From: Apostichopus japonicus
Taxonomy: Eukaryota > Echinodermata > Holothuroidea > Aspidochirotida > Stichopodidae
Direction of reading: 5' to 3'
DNA length: 64,000 bases
Assembly: GCF_037975245.1 (NCBI RefSeq)
Contig: NC_092573.1
Span: 11,225,501-11,289,500, forward strand
The notes under the pieces were generated by a model. That model was not told the origin of the DNA. It ran no database searches and worked only from the letters and a program-made list of their open reading frames with translations. The position numbers were made by a program, and so were the translations under genes. Shown in pieces: positions 37,511-60,044 of the stretch. Within the stretch, counting starts at the first letter, position 1. The number at the start of each line of letters is the position of its first letter.

Positions 37511-37743
37511 CGAACTAACGGCATTATAAGGGAAAAGACTTGGTGAATACGGAGTCTTTTCAGAGGTTTCCATTTCTCTGGGAACTTATGATCCAGGTTG
37601 ACCTTGAAGCCATAGGCTGGTACCCCATATTCCTCAGATCCATCGGAGAAATCGCTCGGTGCTGTGCTGTTGCCATCTAATGTTTGGTAAGATGCCATAG
37701 CCTCAAGAGGTCTGGCAGATTTGCAATTTTTGACTTCTCCTTT
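37511..37743 (-). CDS. Unrecognised minus-strand gene, first coding exon (copy 2)
   Basis: Exon 37743-37511, start codon at 37698, donor GTGAGT, same phase as copy 1. Within the coding part only F-Y to F-S near the end (VFSLIMPLV) differs from copy 1, and the splice sites are unchanged. That is a low replacement count compared with neighbouring open stretches and supports real coding. The candidate 5' UTR donor is at 39148. Confidence 0.5.
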
Positions 37744-39148
37744 CTGTGAGCCTGTTATTGAAGTACATTTAAAGAATACAAGCATAGTTTGTCTAATTAT
37801 AATTGTTCTATAAAGTTTAGGTTATCTTAATGTTTGGCAATTGGCATACTGCTGCACTAAACAAACTGCTTATTGTCTTGCCTCAACAATTCTTCAGAGT
37901 CAAATAGCTAGCTAGTTGAAATGGTATAAGCATATTTCTATTAAGCAAAATAATCAATACATACTCACAAACTGCAGATAATTAAAGCAATAAAATCAAC
38001 ACTATCCACCATTGTGCTGAAAAGCCCTTGCACATATGAATGCATATGGCTATGTAACTAGTACTACTAAAGAAGTGGTCGCAGTTGTAAAAGAGCAGCC
38101 TGAAACCGTACATGTGCTGAACAGTACTTAGTGATTACAGTTACCGTTAGCATTGTAAGTAGTGTCCATAACAAGGTGATACAGAAATAACATCAGCTCA
38201 ATTGCAGCTCTTTGATTAATAAAATAATGTTCATATAAATTAGAAAGGAATATGAACATCATTAATCATGAACAGTAAAATGTTCGCAACTGAAAATGTG
38301 ACAAATGGTAATTACAATAGAATCAGAGTTAGAATCTAGTAATGTTAACTTGGTAAATTTTGCACTTTGCTATAAACTTTCTGAATATAGTCTCCATAAT
38401 TACAAAGTGCTTTATAAAACAGATATGTATATATATATATATATAAATATAACAAGCCTTAGCCTTCCCTGGTATGGCTAATTATGAATTTTGTTGAGTA
38501 GTTCCTATTACACTACCAAAACTACCACTAAATTTACTAGTGGGACAGGCAGTTAATTTAGGTGAAGGTCAAACTTTTCTGACCGCAGTAAGGCGCTTTA
38601 ATTTAGACAACCCTAATGAAATTATATTTGTCTGAAGCCAAACTATGATAAGTTCCCTTATAGTCTGATCTGCTTTTAATCATAACACTAGCAGTGTGGC
38701 CATCCTTTGTCTCTTGGTCTTAGGCCAGGCCAAACTTAAGAATCTAGGCCTAGTCTAACTCTAACTTCTCATTTTTAATCTAAGCTAGCCTAGGCCCGCA
38801 ACTAACTATTGAAATGCTTCTTCATATCGCCAATTACGCTAGCCTCAGTCTAGGTCTACTAAATTCATGTGAAATATTATTTTAAGAAATTCCCATTGCC
38901 GAGAGAGAGCAACACATACCAAAACGAACTCGTAGTTAGCGTTGGAACACAATAACCACAGATTAACTTATTACTGGAACTGGTTTTGTTTATACAACAG
39001 TATATTACTACTACTACTAGTCCTAAGCCTAGTGTTATGTTCTTCCGGTGTACACCGGTGAGTTTATTGTTTCCATCCGTAAGTCTACAATTGATTACAA
39101 ATCCAATAGTTATGTGTGTGGTTAAGTTAGGCTGATCGTTCTCTCACC

Positions 39149-42080
39149 TGGTGTGATCGGTCTTCTGTCCACAAAGTAGCACCGACGAAGGAGTAAATTG
39201 AGCAGAAATCGCCGAATAAAGAATGACAATTATGTCACGATAATCGAAAGAAGATCCAAATCTAATTCTTCATTTTATTAATTTTTAAATGTGGACATCA
39301 GTGCTTTCCTCATGTAGTCTCAATTCAGGGAATTCTAATGACGTATGCTTGACTAATGTGTATCGAACAAAAACAGCATACACCTTGACCGGATGAGAAT
39401 GCACATGTACCATAGACAATACCCCTTAAGAAGAAGAGCTTCAGAGTTGGTACTATTATTTGCTAGTGGATTATAGCGCCCTCACATTGACTGACTCAAT
39501 GAATGTGTGTGCGTCAAATTTAAGATAGATAAATCTATTACAATACCATTTGCCGTTCTTTAGGAGATTTACCTCTCTTTCAATAAATAGTTTAGTTTTT
39601 TAATATACGGACCACATCATGCGCCTACTGACCGAAACGTAGGCACGAACATTTTCCAGATTATTAAGCTAGTCCAACCCTAGCACTGTCGTTTGGTATT
39701 CTAACCCTGTCGACCGAAAAACGTATTTTAATTATTACCTTCCTTCTGTTTGTATTTGGGGGTCTTATTATACAAACAGTGGCTTGCGCATGGTTTAGAT
39801 AGGGGAAAGGGGTCAGATGGGGATTCAAATTTCCTCTACTGATTGCATGTAGGGTTATGAATGTTAATGGAAGGGCCAATGGCGAAAGAAGGGATTTTGA
39901 AAGGAGGGGCGAGGTAGTGGTGTCGCTGGAGCCGACACCCATAGTATGGAATCTGGGGGTCCTACCCAGAAAAAAAAGTTTATCGGTTAAGTTGTGCATT
40001 CTGAGCCATTTTTAAACTATAGATTTGGTCTATAAGTAGATCTAAATGCAACTGAGTGATAATCATACTATTCAAGTTATGTTTGAGGTTGAAAGTTGTT
40101 TTTTTTATATCCTATACAGCTGGGGCTCGTTCACTAATAGAACCTAAAAAGAGTTTCATTTTGAGGAGGTGACTTTATCAACGACGAACCTTTTCAAAAA
40201 AAAACAGGGAAAATAAAACAGAGAAAAATCATGGATGCATGCACTTACCTGCACTTTCTTCGGAAGTATATTATGTAAATGTAAGAACAAAATAGCAATT
40301 GCCTGGCGTTTGCAGCTTGCAAGACTTATAATAAGAGCCAACGTTCTGTAAGTACTGAAACATAAAATAATCTTGGTATTTATTATATCAACGAAATGTA
40401 AAAAGAAAACCTATCAAAGTAGAGAGTTTGAGCAATGCGTTACTAAAAAAAATATTGTATTTTGGTAGAAACGTTTTTTCAACAACTGGGGCAGATTCCT
40501 CATCCCCATGCATGCAGAAAGTCAGCCTTTTCTAGATCTTACGACGTTTGTTTTTGTTCCATTCTTTTTTCTTTCTTCCGGAATTACCTGCATTTTTATT
40601 TGACTTTGTAACCATCTGCTTGTTTCATTGGTGAATTAATGGTGAAGAATCTGAAACTATAATCTGTTAAATACGGCGTAGTCCATCAATGGTCGCATTA
40701 CGGAACAATGGCTGTCAGGCAATAGTTTGCAATTGGAAAAAAAAAAAGTTTTAGTAGTCTTTTCAGACTTATGACATTTATCATCATCATCGGAATACTG
40801 AATTTTAAACTACCAAATTTTAAAAGAATTTATTTCTCAAAATATGATGTTTGTCAATAACTAAATATTCATGTCTTGGTTTCATTGCAAGACTACTACA
40901 AACTTCCGACACGGATAGTAGAAATATCATTGAAATTGAGGGCGCATGTTACTAATAGTATAAACAGAGCCGCATATATACGGCTCTGATAGTAAATAGC
41001 GTCATTTTATACTGATATCTGTGTAAAGGAACTCTAATAGTGTAGACTGTATGTTATTCGTGTAACGAGTTTGTCTGTATGAAAATTAATTCCTACTTTG
41101 ACGTCATATAGTTTCCTTCTATGAAATGACACAGAGACTTTAAATTCGACTCGTATCTCCTTATCATCGCGGAACCGAGGGAGGGCCGGGAGAGTTGGGG
41201 TCTTTGCTAATATGCTCTGCCTGTCATTCAACATGCATATTTCAATGTTCTGTAACTTTGTTCCTTTAAGGTAGCATACGCACATTAAAAGCCCCATTGA
41301 CTTACTAAATCACATAAGTAATGTGGCCTCTAAGTCTAGATAGAAGTTCTCATTAGCTAAGTGCGACCCATCACTGGATAGCTGACAAGTTGGCCTTTCA
41401 TGGCACCATCTATTTTTTGTATCATGACCGCGCAGATATTTTGCTATCAGAGCCTGAAGTTTTCGTCACTTGTAAACAAACCTCTGCACTCAGTAGTAAA
41501 CAATTTTCTTACGCTGCTCCTGGGAGGCCTAAAGGGGCCTAAAATTGCCTCAAATGAGCCAATTTTGGCACCACATTTACTTTTATTCATGCTCTTTAAC
41601 ATGCAAGCCACCAAAAAAAAAAAACAGATCCTGATTGATAACATATCGAAAATTATGTTCTCCTACTGATTTGGGGCACTTTTCCTGAAGGAGAACATTC
41701 AGGCGGATTGATATAGACGCTAATAGGACTACGCCACTTTGCAAGTTATGGTTCAACCAACTGCAGGGAGCTACAACCGTGGAAATTGACACTCAACCGT
41801 CCAATGATCAAGTTTTTGTTTCACGTTTTCCATAATCCGTCGACGTTTGATTTTTCCCCTCAAAATTTCAATAGAAAGTATATTAATTTTCTGAAACCTC
41901 GAAACCATTCAACAGTCTGTTTGGACCTTTCATATTACTCTTAAACATGCCTTTATACACTACCTAATATTTTTTTTTTTGGGGGGGGGGGAGTTGGTTG
42001 TTCCCTAGTGTATGTATATAATTTCACTAGCGTATCTATGTCGAATAAATTAAAGGGTCCTGGAGACCCCTTTACTATCA
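39149..42080. other. Intergenic, no gene seen (unit B)
   Basis: Similar to 14815-17810 of unit A. No coding constraint was recognised. Confidence 0.45.
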
Positions 42081-42468
42081 CCATAGGCGTAGGAGGCGGG
42101 GAGGGGGCCGGGGGCTGGAGCTGCAGCCCCCAAACCAAATATTATTGTGAAAATTTGGGCAATATGATGAGAATTTTTCGGGCACCTACTGACAAAAATA
42201 ATTTGCAATGTGTTTTTCAATGGTTAAACTTATATTATTATGATCATAATTATTGTAACGACTTCCCCAATAATTATAACCAATATGGAAGGGTAATAAC
42301 AAGTAAAACAATTGTATGTTATTGGCATGTGATGTAGAAACCGATGCAAGCCTATATAATATGCCTATATGATGTTGAACGTGTGCGGAGCGCGCGAAAA
42401 AAAATTGTGATATTTTTCGGGCAAGTCGTTACAGCCCCCCAAATCAAATTGGGCTCTTACGCCTATGG
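42081..42468. mobile_element. MITE with CCATAGGCGTA ends, unit B only
   Basis: 388 bp bounded by CCATAGGCGTAGGAG and CTCTTACGCCTATGG, about 11-14 bp terminal inverted repeats, flanked by CTATCA at 42075-42080 and 42469-42474. Unit A has the empty site (ATTATCACGTGACAG near 17808). Subterminal GGGGCTGGAGCTGCAGCCCC is a further hairpin. It carries no transposase. Confidence 0.8.
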
Positions 42469-44350
42469 CTATCACGTGACAGTTTAATTGCTTTTACGTG
42501 GCCAACAATAAGCAATGCTTTTCACTTGAATTTAGTCCGGTACAGTGTTTCAACTAAGTTGTAACCAACGAACTTGCGAGAACAGAAAGAATAACTGATG
42601 GCGCTAGTTTAAAACACAGCGCTATTTAATACAGAATAACTAACATATCTTGCATTTAGGAACATACTTTATTCTGATGAGAACAGCTGGAGGAGACTCT
42701 AAATTTAAACGAACAGTTCATTTTAAGCAAAGGTACGAGAAAATCTTTGCAGGGGCAAACTCGTAAAAATAGTGCAGGAGACTGTTTATGGACCTAAACG
42801 ACTCATTTTAAGATTAAAAAGAAATTTGAGCAGTTGACACAAAATGTCAAAAGGCTACATCAAGGAATAAGTCGAAATGTCTTTATCATAATATTGGAGG
42901 GATACAGTGGAAGATTTTGGGTAAAGTAGTAGCTATTTTGAGATGAGAAACCAAGATGACGAGATAAAAAGTCGTCAATTTTGAGGAACGAATCAAAGAG
43001 TCGAGATGATTTGGAATCCTGTGCACGGCACTGTGTGGAACTGAAAATCACAATGTAAAGTACCGATAAAATAATTACGGAATAGCGTCCTCGTTTACCT
43101 ACACGGACTCACTTCGAAATAAATCGTTTTGTGAAATACTCGAGATGAGAATATAGAAATTTGACATGCATATCCGTATAGAACCGGAAGTGTACAGTTC
43201 TGTAACATATACAGAGATGGACGAGCTATATGTTGTACAGGACAAGGACTAGTTGGACGCATAACGTATTGAAGAGTAGCCTAATAAGAAAACTTTTAAA
43301 TAACTTAAAATGTAGTTATATTATTGACTGAGTGTATACGAAATAAGAACCTTTGACGTTTAATTTTTGCTCAAACCGCGGTCAGCAAATCAAAGCGTTT
43401 CTCTGTGTGTGGCTGAACTGGAGGTGTGATACTTAATGTTAGCGATGTGTCTACTTATGTTATCACTCGCTTATACAACGCAATGACTTCTATTTGGGTG
43501 CTTTAAAAAAATATGAGGCGTGCCGTACCAGGGCCTGCGAAAGAGGGTGCTTATCTCCGGGTGGCTGGTGGCAGGATGGGGGGGGGGACACAAACGTCGA
43601 GGTGCAATTTGACTTAACCTACATGGGAGAGGGCACCATCAAATCACCCCAAAACTTCCCAAAGACTGGATCCTATGTGGCTTCTGTACAACAAATTCCA
43701 GGAGAGGATACTTCGTAATTACTGTACTATTGTTTCCATGATTCAACAAAAGTGTACTTTTTAATTATAACAATGAAAACGTGGTACTTTTCATTAACCT
43801 AAAGGACACCAATAATTTTCATGCATAATGTGTTCGGTTTCCCACAAAGCTGAGGTGGTGAGGACGGGGGGGGGGTGGGGGGGGGGGGGTTGGGGTTGGG
43901 GTGGTGGTGAGTCACTCCCCTCATGTACCCTCGTCTCTGCCGCCTTTAATAAATAGTTATTGTATCAACAGTTAGGTCCGTGTTAGCTTCTTGCTTCTAT
44001 AGGAGCGGGGAAGGACGGATGGAGGAAAGACTGGAGTTGAGCTCAACAATCCTTCACAGCATGTGTAGACAATAATACAGCCAGGACGAATCTCCAGGCA
44101 TCCTTGCGACAGATCTAAAAGTTACGTCTTTATCATGACATTGACAGGGTGAGTAAAGTGTGTGTGTGTGGTGGGGGGGGGGGTTGAAAGGGAGGGGGGT
44201 GTTTTTTATGCCATTAATCCATTAAATGCATGGCGAGTAAGTTGAAATTCAATTAAACAAATGCTTAACGAAGTATGATGTAATACTTGTTTATTACTAG
44301 TTCTTTTGTTGATTCCCCCTAATTCAATTCGTCATTTGTTCCAAGTGACA
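42469..44350. other. Intergenic, no gene seen (unit B)
   Basis: Similar to 17810-19715 of unit A, with expanded G runs near 43866-43905. Confidence 0.45.
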
Positions 44351-44499
44351 TTAACTTAGAGGGCGGGTAATCCAATTATTAAGCTGTATAACTATAGTTA
44401 CGGCAAATACCAAGGTAACCAGACATTGTGGTAGACTTAACTATATATATATATATATAGTATGCAGCCTACTAATTTGATTACCCGCGCTCTAAGTTA
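44351..44499. mobile_element. MITE-like inverted-repeat element (unit B)
   Basis: Orthologue of 19716-19868 with a shorter central TA run. Confidence 0.55.
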
Positions 44500-47285
44500 C
44501 ATAGAAAATAATTGAATTACTGAAATCAACGGTAATCTTGGGAATTAATTAACCTTTCTGTGCGTAGGAGCTTAATTGATTGCGAACGATGAGCCTATCG
44601 ACATTCACGAGGTAAAAAGTTCCGTTTAACTACCTAACACAAGATTGGTAGAAAAGAAACACATGTTATGCATGTTAAATTTTCGCATTTCTCTGGTAAA
44701 ACAGCCTCGTTTCAGAAACAGTCTTCTTCGATGAAATAAAAAAGAAGAAAAACCTTGTTAGAGTGTTGAGGAGAAAGTGGCATAGAATGGAATAAAAATT
44801 AATGAGAAACCAAAAATGTTAACCAATTACTGGGTAACGAAATTTTGGTGAAACCGTTTTTGACTCAAATTGTATACGGTACCTCCAAACGAACGAGTAT
44901 GGATAAAAGTATTTTTCATTCCTTAGTGTGTCGAGAGATTTCCTTGAATTATATTGAATACATTTTTGAAAGATTCTCTTGCATAATTGCCAAAGATCGT
45001 TTCACTTTATCATTAAAATAATATTTAACGTTTTTGAATATTTTAAGAATACTTTTAAAAAGACCCTTTTTTGGAAAAAAACCATGATGAATTAATTTGT
45101 TTCATAGTCGACGCAGTGATTTTTTTATCACATTATTTTTATTACATACTTATATCATAAACTTTATGTTTTGAAATCCCTAAAGTAGCTAAGACAATTA
45201 ATTTATAACCGAATGTGAACCTAGTTTGTAAATAATCTTGTTTAGTTTGAAGAAAATTCCTCGATCGATGACAGAGTTTCCTTGACCTAACTGGAAATGG
45301 TTACATGTCATTTAACCTAATTCTAAGACAAGATTAAGTGTAGTAATTTAATAATCGAATACACCTCACATGCTTTAATCCGTAGTTTCTGATTCAAACG
45401 TTCAAAGAACTCACCATCAATAAGAATTCGACATATTTGCAATGAAATATTGATTACGTGAGGTGACAAGCTTTGGAAGAAATTGCCAAAAGAATATTCA
45501 CACCGATTATTGATACTTTTTTGTGGGGTGGGGGGGGGGGGGATATGAATTTACTTTAAGTTCCCTATTTCTTTCTTAGACTAATCTTTTTTATTGTTAT
45601 TTAGCCGTTATATTCTTTTGTAAGTTTTGAATTTCTCCTCGTTCCTTTTTTTGATGTACAATTATTCTTATTTTTACTACTAGCATGTAAGTACTTTTTA
45701 TGGATATAATAAATTTGAAATCAAATCAAAGCAATGTGTGAAAGGGTAAATGTATTTCAACAGATGGGACAAAATAGCAGCGTGTTAACATTCCGTTTTT
45801 AAGTCAAGGACAAATGATGTTGAATACCATCAAATACATATTTAAACGAAATGCTTGAAATAATCTTGCATGGAGAATTCTTAAAGCAATGAACGACGAA
45901 AAAAGTTATTATACAAGAATATGTCATTTAGAGAAAATAGCGCTTTGAAATTCTGTCTATACGCTAATCTAGAATTTAGCTATCAATGTTTAACTGACAG
46001 TCGTATAAAGTAACATGAATACCAAGTAACTTTATATGGCTCCCAAACAACAAACGTTTCCCGATACAAGCCGGGAAAGTGGCTTTGGGATCTCAAGAGA
46101 AGTTTGTGTAAGTTCTTTGTTTAAATTCGTTTGTATATATAGGCCTATTTTACCTTTCACTATAATTAAATGAAATTTTGTATTATATATCCTTTTTTTC
46201 AAGTGAGAAAGTAAAGAGAATACCAAGAAGAAATTAGATTCCGTTATAGATAAATGTGACGGGACGTACTCTCTCCTTGATTTTATCCTTTTTGTGGCAT
46301 ATAAAGACAAACGAATTTCCTCCAGGTCGGATGTATGTATGTATTTGTGCGTGTGGGTGTATGCATGTGTGTGTGCGGACGTGACATTTTCGAATCTCTG
46401 TAAACATACAAATCTAATGGTGGTAAAGTGATGCTGTAAATACATCTATGGATAAGTTATTATCATAACATAGGTACCTCCTTAAAACAAGGAACCAATG
46501 TGATTAAATAACTTTATTGTATTAATTTACAACATCGCCTTTTCCCAGAAGTATTGCAGTAATAGTTTGTGACATTCTTTTCAAGCAATAATTTCAATGT
46601 AACAAATACTGAGCTATAGCAGTCATTGTTTAAATTTCGGTACCGTTTACTGACTTTGCTGTCCATCCGAATAACTTTTCAATATCTTACACACCTGTTT
46701 GGCCACTTTTATAAGATCTTGTTCAAGAATATGTTTTCAAAGGTTCTTGAAGAATTATGGCATCCAGTGGCTGGCCAAACCCCCAATCGGGTTTAGCGAG
46801 CAAAAAACATATAGGAGCAAACAAATATGCCATCGGTCACCAGAATATGTATTTGTAAGTTTTTTTGTGGGGTGGGGGGGGGGGAAGCATATATACCAGT
46901 TTTATCATTTGTTTAAACTCTTCATTTGTTTGGAAGTGGTTCATCTGTTACTAGATTCTTGACAAGATCAATTTCCCCTCGGATGTGAATTTTGCTTCAT
47001 TTTTATCACTGTTAATGGAATTGGGCATCCCCTTACTTGATAGTTTGTATTCATTTCGACTCTGTTTATGTTGGTAGTGTCAAAATATTTATAAGTACCT
47101 CCTGGTCCTTTTTATTGTATTCTTTATGAAATCACATCAGATAAGCTTCGAAAATTTTATATTTGTGTATTTCGTTTGTCATTTGATTTAATATTCTTAC
47201 CTTTTACTCCGTGAACTTCTACATGGGATACTAAATAATTCCATGCAAGGCTTTCTTCAAGTTGATGTATTAAGTATTAAAATAT
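44500..47285. other. Intergenic and gene C upstream region, no gene seen
   Basis: Similar to 19869-23743 but without the local duplication found in unit A. G runs near 45530 and 46873. Confidence 0.45.
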
Positions 47286-47353
47286 TGAGTGTTCTCATTG
47301 GTCAAAATGTAGTCACCATGTGGGTGGTTACTACCAGCTTTAACCAATCACAA
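47286..47353 (+). promoter_or_regulatory. Promoter-proximal box pair of gene C
   Basis: Same inverted CCAAT-type pair as before gene B, 170-240 bp before the ATG at 47526. Confidence 0.45.
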
Positions 47354-47525
47354 GTCGAAAAATAGCAGGGTCACAGTTTCCTTGTGTGGTTTAGTTTCAC
47401 GGAGACCACCTGCTCCACTGGTGGTGAAGTTCTGTACCTCACAAACAGTTCCAATGGTTCAGTCAACTCAATAAGTCGATATATTTTACTTTTGGATACT
47501 TCTTGAGTGAATATATGAAAGAAAC

Positions 47526-56059
<8,534 letters not shown>

Positions 56060-56856
56060 GTTATCAGAAAACACCATGAATGGACAGTATCTTTAAAGAT
56101 GCCTTTTATTGTTACACTCTTAGGGTTACATAGTACCCTCCTTCGGCAACCCTTAACATTTTCCTTCATGTGTTATAATACTTAAAATAAGTAATGGGAC
56201 ATGAAATTATAAATGAAACATGCACTCATGTCTGTAACGTTTATTTGGTATCCTTATTGTTGCTTGAATCTATTGTTTTTCTTCAAGTCATTTTGGTTTG
56301 CTTGGAAGGGGGAGGGCGGAGGGGGGGGGGTTGGCATTGCTTTCAAGTGGTATTGATATAGATTTGTGATTCAAGAAATGATGGTCATTGAAAGTATTGA
56401 TCCGACCATTCCATTTTGTCCAGGGGTATGACACTTCATGCCAAATGCTCTCCTCACTCAAGTGTATTAATGAGGACCTGCGAGGTAATTTGTAAATATA
56501 GCTGCAGTGTTCTCCAGGGGACGTTTAAAAATGTGGCACTTTAAAAAAAAATCTGTTTTATCTTGCTTGCTTTATCTGTACCCATATGATATTGATGAAG
56601 AATTCATTTTGCAGATGTTCCCTATTTTAACTTTGCATAAGACTGAGTGATCAATTAGTTAAATGTTCATTATCATTGATTGGTATATGACCCAATTTAA
56701 ACCCCCTGAGAGAGGCAGCTGTAATTTGTCTGTATTTATTACTTTGTCCGCAGATACTGCTGCAGTTTGTTATGATCATGATATCATGACATTCCTTTAA
56801 AGAAATAAATCTTGTCTCATTTCTTTATCAAGTTGATCTTGTATGTAGTACGTATT
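56060..56856. other. 3' flank of gene C, no gene seen
   Basis: Similar to the flanks of A and B. An AATAAA hexamer in GAAATAAATC near 56801 is a possible polyadenylation signal. Confidence 0.4.
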
Positions 56857-57080
56857 TTAGATCCTCCTGCAAGCAGGAACTCACGAAGAAGCCATCATTG
56901 GCTTATCAAAGCCGCAAGCTGACCGAAGTCAGTCTCTTAGATTCATATTTAATCGTCCATGATAATGAATTGTCAATTGTCAACAACTCTGTAACTGGAC
57001 GACATACATTAATCTTGGATTGACTCGAACTCGGGACCTTATGATTGAAAGGAGGCACCGGTGTTAACCACTGAGCTAAC
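56857..57080 (-). repeat. tRNA-derived SINE, minus orientation (unit C)
   Basis: Orthologue of 10003-10222 and 34337-34559. Confidence 0.75.
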
Positions 57081-57390
57081 ACTTCTATATTGTGATCCTG
57101 TGGTCCTGTCAAGGTAATTCTGTAAAAAAAGTGATCCTGTAATAAATCTTGAAACCCTATCAAACTGGATTCTCAACAGTGGTTGATTGTATCTCATAGG
57201 TTCGTAACATAACAAAGTAAAAACTTGAGTGTCTCATTCAATATGGTAAGTAACCAACTATGGGAGATCAACTGTTGTTAACTATTGTTACTTCTTTGTG
57301 AGATACAAAGGAAAAGCATAGTTATCAACCTCTGTCGGTTTAAATTGACAGCTTCTATACTTGGTATAAGTATGTTGAAAATGTAAAGAA

Positions 57391-57455
57391 TGAGTATTCT
57401 CATTGGTTGAAATTCTTGGTCTTGACCATAGATACTGGATTTCCATCAATCACAA
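57391..57455 (+). promoter_or_regulatory. Promoter-like box pair before the orphan exon
   Basis: TGAGTATTCTCATTGG and ATCAATCACAA (CCAAT changed to TCAAT), about 200-270 bp before the ATG at 57659. The spacing from boxes to ATG resembles that of genes B and C. Confidence 0.45.
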
Positions 57456-57658
57456 ACAAAGTACTTGAATTACTGAATGATTAGTGGCTATATCCGTGAT
57501 GGTGTCTACAGCATTTTGTCAGGTAGAAGTGACTCTACATATATGTATCGTCAGATACTTCAAAGAAATTCAATACAAGCCAAGAATAGTACCTGCTTCC
57601 CTCGATGCTGATTTAAATATGTTCTTCGTGGATGTAAACAAGTTTTTGCTGAAATAAA

Positions 57659-57757
57659 ATGCTCGATAATACAACATTATTATTGTCTGTGGTAATTCTT
57701 GGCTACAGAGGATTTTCGACTGGCGGTGAGAGGCATGACAATGGAGTCATTGTTGGG
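57659..57757 (+). CDS. Orphan signal-peptide exon of a further collagen C4-like paralog
   Basis: ATG at 57659 opens 33 codons (MLDNTTLLLSVVILGYRGFS, then charged residues) ending exactly before GTAAGT at 57758, phase 0. Exon 1 of genes B and C is 32 codons of signal peptide ending before GTAAGT in phase 0, behind a similar box pair. The match in size, phase, donor and promoter suggests a diverged exon 1. No exon 2-6 equivalents are found to the right before the array ends, so the gene is probably a fragment. It could instead be exon 1 of an unrelated secreted protein, or splice to exons beyond the window. Confidence 0.5.
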
Positions 57758-59443
57758 GTAAGTTCATCATCTGTGTGCAGTTGATGTGGATGCGTTTATG
57801 TTTTAATGTAATAAACGAAGGAGGTTGCTGAATAACATAGGTTCGGGATTAACTTGTAAAATCAGATAAATACTATTTTCATAAAGGTCGCTTAGGGGAA
57901 CTGGTATTCTCTTAAATTTGAAACATTCCCTAGATCAGCTGATAACCTAAAGAAACATTGGGGGATGCTGATAGAGTGGTGTCGATAGGGAAAGACGAGG
58001 CGTCCGAAGAGACTGTGGTGCCAGACAAGGAGGAAAGTGCTTTGTTTGGTGAGGGGTTGGTGACGTAATCATCTATTAAAAGCTGTAGATTTATCAAATT
58101 TCAATTAACTTTTAGTAAAACTTTTATATCTTAGGGAGGTTTGGAGCTGCTGAAAAAAAACCCTTTGTTTTCTTTAATTAAAAACTTTAGTTAGATGGCG
58201 AACAATATTGAATTGAATTGAATATGTACAAGCATCTGACTACGATTGCCCAAAATTGGTGATGACGTCAGAAGTTCTCACATTGTGGCTAGTTGGCAAA
58301 TGGTAGGTTAAAATGGCCTCATGAAAAATGTATTTTCTTTGTTTCCTTTGTTTTTGAAGACATATTATTCGATAATATAATAATATTTGCATTGTATTTT
58401 ATTTTCCTTGTTTTTGTATTAACGTATGTGGTATATTCTTGTTGATTTTTTTACTAAACAAATATTGATGCAAAAAAAAGACTAAATATTACCTAATTTG
58501 CCTAATAAATTACCTAATTAAGTAAATTAATTATCTTTATTGCAAAACACTAGAATGTGAACTGTGGACAGCTCTGTTTAATTACTTTTACCTGAAAAAA
58601 TAAAACTGAAATATATACTCCTTTTGTCTACTTTCATATACTTTATTATCTTTATTTTGAAAGGAAATTCTCTCAGAAGTGACTTGAGAGAGAACGACAA
58701 TGTGCGACAGAATACTACATATTTCTGGTCAGTTACTCTTAGTCTAATTAAATCTTTGAATGCAGCCACTTAGTATAAATAACTTGATGAATATACTGAG
58801 CATTAGCGCCTTCATAAGTTAAACCAACTGTTCAAGTCGTGTGGAAGCATTTTATATCGTGGGTGATGACACATTAAACAGTATGTAGCAGAATGCAAAT
58901 AAGAAATATTGGAATAATTCAAAGATTTTTCTTTGTTTCATACATTTGCAATTTCTTCCTTCATTTCAACACACTTGGCAAGAAAACTCACCAATAGATT
59001 ATCAACTTGGCTCTGTATATCAAAGAAGTGAGCGGTATGATAATTTATACATATCGCCGTCGATTTGGTAGTCTTAATTCAGCTTGAAGGAAATTTGGAA
59101 AGAAATACATTTTGAAAAGATTCTATAAGCGTCCAATGAGCGCATATTTACTTCTAAATTATGGATTGTAACTAAATATGACAAGTGAAACGGTAATACG
59201 AGTGACTTAGACAATTTATAAGGAGTATTAATTCTCATGAACGTCTATACATCTTGATAGAATTTCGTCAGTTGTGTAAGTTTGAGATCTGCTGGATTGC
59301 TCTTGTCGATATGACAGTGTCATATTCATCGTGTGGAATAGGCCTATAAACACTTCACGTAGGGTCAAACATGCGTTACTATATCGAGAGAGAAAAAAGA
59401 TACATAACTTAACAAGCAGAGATAGGGCAATAGTTTGGAAATG
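57758..59443. other. Array end, no gene seen
   Basis: The first 275 bp are specific to unit C. From about 58032 homology to A and B resumes, with a deletion of roughly 300 bp against them. More diverged from A and B than the rest of unit C. Confidence 0.4.
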
Positions 59444-59891
59444 GTTCACGTACCAATTATAACTCAATGGACCAAGAGTTAATATCTATATGTAAATCAG
59501 TTTAATTTACTTCCTGTTGTATAACATCTACAAATATCACCAGCAACAAAACTCGCAGCTTTTTTTGCTTCGTCATTTCTTCTTATAATTACAATTCCTC
59601 CGTAAAACGTTCCTGGTAGACAAGCGATTGCACATTCAATGACATCGAAAGTCCTATTTGTATGTACTTATTGTATTCTAACAATAGTAATGGATTATTT
59701 ACCACTAATTGACTCCTTGCCAAGACAGAACAAAATATTGTAAGCTCTAGCAAAAAATCGTTCGAAACAGACACTTTCTGTTAATAGCAACTTCGTAATT
59801 GGTAGCTGTGTGAATCTTCTGCTGTCATTATATAATCCTTTTCCATTTGGATATCGGTAATAATTGATGCAAATATTACATATTACATATT

Positions 59892-59925
59892 ATATATATA
59901 TATATATATATGTATAATATTTATA

Positions 59926-59970
<45 letters not shown>
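59892..59970. repeat. (TA)n microsatellite
   Basis: Two long TA blocks separated by a short ATAATATTTAT-type interruption. Confidence 0.85.
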
Positions 59971-59973
<3 letters not shown>

Positions 59974-60044
59974 AATGTGTACAAGTGGTATGGCAGATAT
60001 ACAGATGTACATTACATTACATTAATAACGCTACACATCAGATA

